Origin: Butyricicoccus_A sp964387535
GTDB lineage: Bacteria > Bacillota > Clostridia > Oscillospirales > Butyricicoccaceae
Direction of reading: 5' to 3'
Length of the DNA stretch: 27,313 nt
Assembly (NCBI GenBank): GCA_964387535.1
Contig: CAYLXH010000010.1
Location: 1 to 27,313 of the forward strand
In this document: in pieces, positions 22,403 through 27,313 of the stretch
How the letters are laid out: each line of letters begins with the position of its first letter
Numbering within the stretch: the first letter of the stretch is position 1
Translations under genes and position numbers: made by a program
The notes under the pieces: generated by a model
Told to the model about the DNA's origin: nothing
Databases searched by the model: none
What the model saw: only the letters and a program-made list of their open reading frames with translations

Positions 22403-22420
22403 TACGCCATGAATGGCGTA
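22403..22420. repeat. short palindrome (TACGCCAT-GA-ATGGCGTA)
   Basis: A perfect 8-bp inverted repeat around two bases, between the Mrp promoter and the end of the K+ channel gene. No T-run follows on either strand, so it is a poor terminator. It may be a REP-like intergenic element or protein site. I see only this copy in the window. Confidence 0.5.
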
Positions 22421-22476
22421 GCGGTCGTATTTCTGCATCAAGAGCTGATTCCATCGGTTTGACGGAAATCCCTGAG

Positions 22477-22899
22477 TCATGATCGCAGCTGTTTTATTTT
22501 CTCAGAGATTTCTTCCAGCTCCTCTTTGCTGAGTTCCGGGAGTTTTTCCAGCCGATCCATAAACAGAACGATTGCATCATTTTCCTGACTTTTTATCTTT
22601 ACCTGATGGTAGGTGACGACCGTACTGGTAATGATCGCGATCATGCCGATGGAATAGACGGACAGCAGGATGCTCAGCAATTTGCCGAGCTTGGTAACCG
22701 CAACGAGTTCGCCAAACCCGACCGTGGTCACAAGCTCAAAACAATACCAAAGGGCCGCTCCGTAGGTTTGAAACACGGCTTCGTGTCGGTAAATCACAAA
22801 GGCAAACACAAAGAACACCAGAAAGTATATGGTCAGAGTCTCAAAAAAGTGTGTTCGTTTCAAAACCATATGAAGTGCTTTGTTATGCTTTTTGTTCAT
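22477..22899 (-). CDS. two-helix potassium channel (ion channel family)
   Basis: A 140-residue protein of the simple K+ channel pore type. Helix 1 is TLTIYFLVFFVFAFVIY (21-37), the pore helix and selectivity filter is FELVTTVGFGE (54-64), and helix 2 is LSILLSVYSIGMIAIITSTVVTYH (75-98). A short charged tail rich in Glu and Lys (about 110-140) may form a tetramerising helix; there is no RCK/TrkA_N domain. The TVGFG filter is that of K+ channels, with Phe in place of Tyr. Start ATG follows GAGGAG. It overlaps the 3' end of the ClC-type gene by 17 nt, so both are made from one transcript with coupled translation. Confidence 0.93.
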   Translation of the reverse strand: MNKKHNKALHMVLKRTHFFETLTIYFLVFFVFAFVIYRHEAVFQTYGAALWYCFELVTTVGFGELVAVTKLGKLLSILLSVYSIGMIAIITSTVVTYHQVKIKSQENDAIVLFMDRLEKLPELSKEELEEISEKIKQLRS

Positions 22900-24136
22900 G
22901 CTTTTTACTCCTCGTCACCTGCCCGGCAAGTACCGATGCAAGAAAAATCCAAATCCCCATCTCAACCGGAAAACACAGAAACAGAAGGCATGTGACTGCC
23001 AGAGGTTTCCGAATTAACACGCTCATGGTGGCGGCGGTGGTTATTGCAGCTGCAAATGTTGCGTGGGCCGCGTTCGCGGGGAATACCAGCAGGGAGATGC
23101 CGTATCCGAGACAGACCGCAGAAAAAATAACGGGGAAAAAATGTCCGCCTTTCAGTCCCAGCTGAATGCATAAATTCGTCATGAGAATCTTGAGAAAAGC
23201 GATTCCGATGATGGCCATCGGAGCATACTTCCCATAATCCGTCATGAGCACGGCCATCTGACTCTCTCCCGAGAACTGGATCACGGGAATGCATGTGACA
23301 ACACAGCCCAGAACCAGTCCCGCCGCGAATTCACGGAAGATCGGAGGCATGATTCCGGAAAGCTTCAGAAACCACTCTTCCGATTGTTCAAAGAACAGAC
23401 CGAGCAGTATGCCGCAGAGGATATAGACGAGTATCATGGCCAGATCCCAGCGGTCCGGCTGTGCGCGCTCAAAGCTTGGAAAACCTTCGGAAACGTTCCC
23501 CATCAGATGGTTGCATAACGTCAAAATTCCCAGCGAAGATACGATGGAAATGCCGTATACAAGAAGCTTGGAATTGCGGTCAAGCGTTGCTGTGTCCTCT
23601 GTTGAGGGGAGATCATCGTTTTCCACAGCAGAGAAAAAGCCGAACAGAGGCGAATAAAAAAGAGCGGACAACGAAACGGCGACGCCGACTTTGGAATAGA
23701 GCGCTGCGGTGCCTTCTGCAAACCTGAGGTTCTCCTTGACCCAGCATCCGAGGGCGACGATAACTCCGATCATTCCGGCTTCCGGCCCCACGCTGCTGCC
23801 GAACACCAGGGGGAGGGCAGCAGCAATCAGAATGACAATCATTTTACGGTACGGATAGGTGCCGGTTTTCTTGACGGTCCCGATGACCGTGTTCATTGTC
23901 TGAGGATAATCCCCGAAGCGCTTTCGGAACACGCCGATGATCGTGCCGCCGATGGTACACACGACGATGGGATACCAGACGGGGGCGTCCACTGCTCCCG
24001 GCAGTCTGTCCCACAGCAGCTCCGTCCCGAGGTGGATCATCTTCAGAAAGAGCCATAGAATCGCGCCGGAAAAGCAACCCAGAACGGCACAGAAAACGAT
24101 CAGTTTTAGTTTGTTTGTGATGGTTGTTTTTTGCAT
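22883..24136 (-). CDS. ClC family chloride channel / H+ antiporter-like protein
   Basis: A 417-residue membrane protein. The ClC signature regions are changed but recognisable. FGDYPQTM stands where GSGIPE is usual. GSSVGPEAGMIG (about 113-124) corresponds to the G-x-GPE block with the gating Glu. GLKGGHFFPVIF matches the GxFxP block. The conserved pore Tyr is not identifiable by eye. Paralogous halves are visible, and no CBS domains are present. Chloride, fluoride or another anion may be carried; sequence alone does not decide. No Shine-Dalgarno precedes the ATG at 24134-24136, which lies only 17 nt after the VOC gene's stop, so translation may depend on coupling. It is followed with a 17-nt overlap by a K+ channel. 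Confidence 0.9.
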   Translation of the reverse strand: MQKTTITNKLKLIVFCAVLGCFSGAILWLFLKMIHLGTELLWDRLPGAVDAPVWYPIVVCTIGGTIIGVFRKRFGDYPQTMNTVIGTVKKTGTYPYRKMIVILIAAALPLVFGSSVGPEAGMIGVIVALGCWVKENLRFAEGTAALYSKVGVAVSLSALFYSPLFGFFSAVENDDLPSTEDTATLDRNSKLLVYGISIVSSLGILTLCNHLMGNVSEGFPSFERAQPDRWDLAMILVYILCGILLGLFFEQSEEWFLKLSGIMPPIFREFAAGLVLGCVVTCIPVIQFSGESQMAVLMTDYGKYAPMAIIGIAFLKILMTNLCIQLGLKGGHFFPVIFSAVCLGYGISLLVFPANAAHATFAAAITTAATMSVLIRKPLAVTCLLFLCFPVEMGIWIFLASVLAGQVTRSKKHEQKA

Positions 24137-24153
24137 AGGATTGTTGGATGGAA

Positions 24154-24510
24154 TTATACGGAAAATTCAACCGGAATGCCATCCGGGTCGGGAACGGTGA
24201 AGTGCTTTGGCTTGGGGGGATTGTCTATGATGTCAGAGGGAGTGTAGCCGAAGTCATGGGCGGTCTGCCATACCTCCTCCAGCCGGTCACCGGCGCAAAA
24301 GCTCAGGACCATGCCCTGGACGGACACGGTCTGTGCGCCCTCGCATTGGATCAGCTCCAGCATGGTCTCGCCCTGTGCGTTGGCCAGAAAGACGATCTCT
24401 CCGATGCCCGGGTTAAAGCGGCGCAGCTCCTGCAGACCCGCCAGTTTGCGGTAAAAGGTGACGGATGCGTCTAAATCACGCACGAGTATGGTAAGATATC
24501 CTAATTTCAT
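24154..24510 (-). CDS. VOC (glyoxalase/bleomycin resistance) family protein
   Basis: A 118-residue protein of the vicinal oxygen chelate fold, usually a dimer with a metal between the two beta-alpha-beta-beta-beta units. YLTILVRDLDASVTFYRKLAGL (4-25) is the first unit's opening, GETMLELIQCE follows, and the C-terminal FTVPDPDGIPVEFSV is the typical final strand with a Glu metal ligand. Metal ligands are partly visible: Glu in MLELIQ and Glu in IPVEF. The family includes glyoxalase I, thiol transferases and binding proteins, and the substrate cannot be told. Start ATG follows GAGGG. It is in the leftward cluster between the FTR-like gene and the ClC gene. Confidence 0.88.
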   Translation of the reverse strand: MKLGYLTILVRDLDASVTFYRKLAGLQELRRFNPGIGEIVFLANAQGETMLELIQCEGAQTVSVQGMVLSFCAGDRLEEVWQTAHDFGYTPSDIIDNPPKPKHFTVPDPDGIPVEFSV

Positions 24511-24525
24511 GGTTGTACCCTCGTT

Positions 24526-24726
24526 TCATGTGTTATCCTTGTAATAGAGTTGGCAATGGCAATAGCCCTCAAAGTTTGGATCGGCGATCTGGTCGCGAAA
24601 TTCCTGACAGATGCATTTGTTCTCCTCGATTTTGAGCACACGGCACGGACAGTAGCCGCCGCGCGCCTTGAGACCCTCTTTGATGCGGGCGACCAGTTCG
24701 GTATCTTCGTTGAGTCGGACACTCAT
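24526..24726 (-). CDS. ferredoxin-thioredoxin reductase catalytic-type small Cys protein
   Basis: A 66-residue protein with three C-x-C motifs: CPC (26-28) in GGYCPCRV, CIC (38-40) in NKCICQEF, and CHC (56-58) in EGYCHCQLYY. The order CPC, C-x-C, CHC is that of the catalytic beta chain of ferredoxin-thioredoxin reductase, which holds a [4Fe-4S] cluster beside an active disulfide. The middle CPC is CIC here, and the spacings (9 and 15 residues between motifs) differ from plant FTR (16 and 8). Small FTR-like proteins of this size are common in anaerobic clostridia and presumably reduce a thioredoxin-like partner. Start ATG follows AAAGGAGG, 36 nt after the methyltransferase's stop. Confidence 0.87.
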   Translation of the reverse strand: MSVRLNEDTELVARIKEGLKARGGYCPCRVLKIEENKCICQEFRDQIADPNFEGYCHCQLYYKDNT

Positions 24727-24762
24727 GGTTGGTATTCCTCCTTTGCGGAACGAGTGGATGGG

Positions 24763-26127
24763 TCAGACGCCCATGCGGCGAAGACCCTTGGGATAGTGGT
24801 TTTTTAGCAGCCCTCCTGCGCTTTTGCCCCAGCCGAGGACAAATCCGTCGGCAGCGACGGCGCACCAGCCCTTGCTTTGACGGGTCGGGAGCGCTTCTCC
24901 GTGCAGATAGCGGCGGATTTCCTCACTGTCGGCAGGATAGTCGGCAAGGCGGAGTATGGTGTCTGGGGACAGGGCGTGGGACAGGGCGTGCGCTGGTTCC
25001 ATGCGGCCGCGGCGCAGGGTTCCCAGCTCGATGCCGGCACGGCGCACTTTGAGTCCGCTCAGGTCGGGCAGGAGTTCGGGAACCAGCCAGAGAACGTCGC
25101 GTCCGCGCTGCAGTACGCCGTCGGGAATGTGTGTGAGCAGACTGTCCGCCAGCGCCGCCCACTCCGCGGGGATGTCGCGCTGCCGCAGCGGGGTCACGGT
25201 GGGAATGTTCCCGTCCTCACCGTCGGTTTTGTGCAGGACGGCGGCATAATGCCCCTCTCCGTTCAGACGATGCGGCCACAGGCGGAAGGTGTGCCGGGTG
25301 TCCGGATGGCCGTGTTCTACCCATTCGGGATGACCGGAGGAGAAGTACGGTGCGTCGACAGACGATACGGAGAACTCCGGATGGCGCTCCAGCAGGCGGC
25401 TGACGCTGCCCTCGTTTTCTTCCGGGGCAAACGTGCAGGTGGAGTACACCAGTCGTCCGCCCGGACGGACCATGGACACAGCGGCGTCCAGGATGTGATC
25501 CTGCCGCTTGGCGCAGCGCGACGGGCTGTCCGGCGTCCACTCGGTGACCGCGGTATCATCCTTGCGGAACATGCCTTCCCCGGAGCAGGGGGCGTCCACA
25601 ACGACGCAGTCAAAGTAGCCGGGAAACCGTGCGGCGAGCCGGTCGGGGGTCTCGTTGAGCACGGCGCAATGGGAAATTCCCATGCGTTCGACGCTCTGTG
25701 ACAGAATATTGGCGCGCTGCGGATGGATTTCGTTGGCGATCAGGATGCCCTGACCACGCAGACGACCGGCGAGGTGGGTGGTTTTGCCGCCGGGTGCCGC
25801 GCACAGGTCGAGAACTCGCTCGCCGGGGCGGGGGTCGGCGAGCGCGCCGACGGCCATTGCGCTCGGCTCCTGCATGTAGTACACGCCGGCGTCATGCCAG
25901 GGGTGCAGGCCGGGGCGGTCGGACTCCCCGTAGGAAAAGCCTTCTGCCGCCCACGGGACGGGAGTGAGTGCAAACGGAGCGCGTTCGGCAAAGGCCGATG
26001 CGCTGATTTTATTTGGATTGATGCGCAGCCCGCCGCTGCGGGGACAGGAGAGGCTGTCCAGAAATGCCGGATACTCCTCGCCCAGCAGCCGCTGCATGCG
26101 GTCCAGAAATGCCTGGGGCAGTGCCAT
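24763..26127 (-). CDS. RsmF/RsmB-type rRNA m5C methyltransferase (NOL1/NOP2/Sun family)
   Basis: A 454-residue S-adenosylmethionine-dependent RNA cytosine-C5 methyltransferase. The N-terminal part (LPQAFLDRMQRLLGEEYPAFL, 3-23) and the LRINPNK block match RsmF-like enzymes. The SAM loop is DLCAAPGGKT (107-116). The two catalytic Cys are Cys181 in DAPCSGEGMF and Cys231 in YSTCTFAPEENE. The C-terminal third (about 300-454) is the RNA-binding extension of Gram-positive RsmF, ending near WGKSAGGLLKNHYPKGLRR. The ATG at 26125-26127 follows GGGAGGAA; an upstream frame extension to 26223 lies across the promoter. It heads a leftward cluster with the FTR-like, VOC, ClC and K+ channel genes. Confidence 0.94.
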   Translation of the reverse strand: MALPQAFLDRMQRLLGEEYPAFLDSLSCPRSGGLRINPNKISASAFAERAPFALTPVPWAAEGFSYGESDRPGLHPWHDAGVYYMQEPSAMAVGALADPRPGERVLDLCAAPGGKTTHLAGRLRGQGILIANEIHPQRANILSQSVERMGISHCAVLNETPDRLAARFPGYFDCVVVDAPCSGEGMFRKDDTAVTEWTPDSPSRCAKRQDHILDAAVSMVRPGGRLVYSTCTFAPEENEGSVSRLLERHPEFSVSSVDAPYFSSGHPEWVEHGHPDTRHTFRLWPHRLNGEGHYAAVLHKTDGEDGNIPTVTPLRQRDIPAEWAALADSLLTHIPDGVLQRGRDVLWLVPELLPDLSGLKVRRAGIELGTLRRGRMEPAHALSHALSPDTILRLADYPADSEEIRRYLHGEALPTRQSKGWCAVAADGFVLGWGKSAGGLLKNHYPKGLRRMGV

Positions 26128-26193
26128 GTCAGTATTCCTCCCGTAAATCAGAGCGTCGCGGTTTGCAGGGAACCGTGCGATACAGATATTCTT

Positions 26194-26223
26194 ATTGTAC
26201 CGCAACCGCGCGGAGAGCGTCAA
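26194..26223 (-). promoter_or_regulatory. promoter of the rRNA methyltransferase cluster
   Basis: On the minus strand TTGACG (26218-26223) and TACAAT (26194-26199) with an 18-bp spacer, about 65 bp before the start codon. Confidence 0.72.
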
Positions 26224-26326
26224 CCGGACACGGCGGCATCGACGGAACTTTGTCCGATTTGTGTGGATATTTCATGCGATTTCCGGGGCTTGCCGGAATC
26301 CTTGTCAAGATTTCCGACAAATTTAG

Positions 26327-26355
26327 TTGTATCGCCTGTGCAAAGATGGTATAAT
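26327..26355 (+). promoter_or_regulatory. purA promoter
   Basis: TTGTAT (26327-26332) and TATAAT (26350-26355) with a 17-bp spacer. This gives a leader of about 75 nt carrying two hairpins. Confidence 0.72.
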
Positions 26356-26369
26356 AATATGGCATTTGA

Positions 26370-26402
26370 GTGCGTGAACGCGCTGTGGGAACACGCCCAC
26401 AG
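26370..26402 (+). promoter_or_regulatory. two tandem hairpins in the purA leader
   Basis: Hairpin 1 is GTGCG-TGAA-CGCGC (26370-26383). Hairpin 2 is CTGTGGG-AACACG-CCCACAG (26383-26402), immediately adjoining. The ribosome binding site AAAGGGG follows at about 26418. No T-run follows, so a transcription attenuator is unlikely. It could be a control or stability element acting on translation; I match it to no known riboswitch class. Confidence 0.5.
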
Positions 26403-26435
26403 GCTATGCTTATATGGAAAGGGGCAATTCAAACT

Positions 26436-27313
26436 ATGCCAGGAAAAATTGTACTGGGCGCTCAGTGGGGCGATGAGGGCAAGGGCAAATATATTGATAT
26501 CTTTGCGTCTCAGGCAGATCTGGTCGTCCGTTCACAGGGCGGCAATAACGCCGGACATACCGTGGTTGTCGGCGACAAAAAATACAAGCTGCAGCTGATT
26601 CCCTCCGGCATTCTGTATCCGGACTGCATCAACATCATTGGACCCGGTGTTGTTGTCAATCCGAAGTCCATTCTCGGTGAGATGGACGGACTGCAGGAAC
26701 GCGGTATCTCGACCAAGAATCTGTTTATTGACGCACGTGCACACTGCATTCTGCCGTGGCATCTGGAGCTGGACGCGCTGAGCGAAAAGGCGCGCGGCGG
26801 AGATGACATCGGCACAACCAAGAAGGGCATCGGCCCGACGTACATGGACAAGTCCGAGCGCATCGGCGTCCGCATGCACGATTTTGTGGATGAAGAGCGC
26901 TTTGAAGCCGTGATGACCGAGGCGTGTGAGCGCAAGAATAAGGTAATCACCGGCGTTTACGGCGGCGAGCCGATTGACATCAAGGCGGTACTGGAGGAGT
27001 ATCGTGAGTACGCAGACCGTCTGCGCAGCCATGTGGCGGATACTTCGGTCATGACCTATGAGGCGGTCAAGGCCGGCAAGGAGGTACTGTTTGAGGGCGC
27101 GCAGGGAACCCTGCTGGACCTCGACATGGGTACCTATCCGTACGTCACATCCTCGCACCCGGTATCCGGCGGCTGCTGCATCGGCTCCGGCGTCGGCCCG
27201 ACGGCAGTCAATGAGATTGTGGGCATCTGCAAGAGCTACACCACGCGTGTCGGCAAGGGCCCGTTCCCGACGGAGCTGTTTGACGAGACCGGCGATTGCA
27301 TCCGCAACGCAGG
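26436..27313 (+). CDS. purA: adenylosuccinate synthetase (3' end outside window)
   Basis: The first 292 residues of PurA, which joins IMP and aspartate with GTP to give adenylosuccinate, the first step to AMP. GAQWGDEGKGK (8-18) holds the catalytic Asp and P-loop, and GGNNAGHT (35-42) holds the catalytic His. The PSGILYP block, the GTTKKGIGP block (IMP loop), FEGAQGTLLDLDMGTYPYVTSS and the GVGPTAV region follow in the family order. Residues after GKGK read YIDI rather than the common VTD/ITD. Start ATG follows GGAAAGGGG at 10-nt spacing. Its own promoter and a structured leader lie upstream. The remaining third of the protein is beyond the right edge. Confidence 0.97.
   Translation, partial: MPGKIVLGAQWGDEGKGKYIDIFASQADLVVRSQGGNNAGHTVVVGDKKYKLQLIPSGILYPDCINIIGPGVVVNPKSILGEMDGLQERGISTKNLFIDARAHCILPWHLELDALSEKARGGDDIGTTKKGIGPTYMDKSERIGVRMHDFVDEERFEAVMTEACERKNKVITGVYGGEPIDIKAVLEEYREYADRLRSHVADTSVMTYEAVKAGKEVLFEGAQGTLLDLDMGTYPYVTSSHPVSGGCCIGSGVGPTAVNEIVGICKSYTTRVGKGPFPTELFDETGDCIRNA

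Noticed and set aside
20852..22462. A long 536-codon rightward frame over the acyltransferase end and the Mrp gene
   Set aside because: It runs antisense to Mrp and out of frame with the acyltransferase, crosses a strong terminator, and its translation is not protein-like; it is a shadow of GC-biased codons.
22883..24136. Fluoride-specific ClC (CLC-F) assignment
   Set aside because: I cannot confirm the CLC-F selectivity motif by eye and see no fluoride riboswitch upstream.
26281..26298. Hairpin TTCCGG-N6-CCGGAA before the purA promoter as a terminator
   Set aside because: No T-run follows, and it lies upstream of both divergent promoters' transcripts, so it would not be transcribed from either.
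1..27313. CRISPR array, toxin-antitoxin pair, restriction system, prophage or complete insertion sequence
   Set aside because: No regularly spaced repeats, no transposase or integrase frames and no defence-gene motifs were seen on either strand.

Overview
The window looks like chromosomal DNA of a low- to mid-GC anaerobic Firmicute, probably a gut clostridium of the Oscillospirales type. The signs are strong AGGAGG-type ribosome binding sites, TTGACA/TATAAT promoters, phosphate acetyltransferase, a paired cysteine desulfurase and ThiI, a clostridial-type Cys-rich Mrp ATPase and a Maff2 conjugative-element relic. This placement is inferred from gene content and style; no taxonomic marker gene lies in the window.

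Left part (1-7721). A flavodoxin-type protein and a dienelactone-hydrolase-like protein are transcribed leftward from a MerR-type promoter with a 19-bp spacer, divergent from their probable MerR activator. An ArsR-type metalloregulator follows, with an operator at its own promoter. A second, similar operator stands just downstream of arsR, but what follows it is debris. From about 2.2 to 7.5 kb the DNA is a patchwork island with a relaxase C-terminal fragment, a winged-helix tail and a Maff2 pseudogene with two lesions. Among these lie intact leftward cargo genes: two acetyltransferases (one with a YoaP domain), an operon of WYL regulator, GyrI-like protein and isochorismatase-like hydrolase, and an alpha/beta hydrolase. 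The island ends at the 3' side of a tRNA-Arg(CCU) gene.

Middle part (7.8-16 kb). This holds a lipid/diacylglycerol kinase, a CmpB-like membrane protein with a coiled-coil tail, a short-chain dehydrogenase, and two consecutive substrate-binding lipoproteins that each have a promoter but no permease or ATPase. A leftward cysteine desulfurase-thiI operon for tRNA 4-thiouridine follows.

Right part (16-27.3 kb). This holds a small four-helix membrane protein, a YjbQ-family protein, and a yybP-ykoY (Mn2+) riboswitch with a readable terminator switch in front of a CaCA cation antiporter. Then come pta, an XRE-AbrB fusion regulator coupled to a membrane acyltransferase, and an Mrp Fe-S carrier ATPase. 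A long leftward cluster follows: an RsmF-like rRNA methyltransferase, an FTR-like Cys protein, a glyoxalase-fold protein, a ClC-type channel or antiporter, and a K+ channel overlapping the ClC gene. The start of purA runs off the right edge.

I did not find a complete defence, CRISPR or biosynthetic system. The best leads are the Mn2+ switch on a CaCA antiporter, the ArsR operator stranded next to mobile-element debris, the two permease-less binding lipoproteins, the overlapping ClC/K+ channel genes, the inverted repeat on the desulfurase promoter and the structured purA leader.
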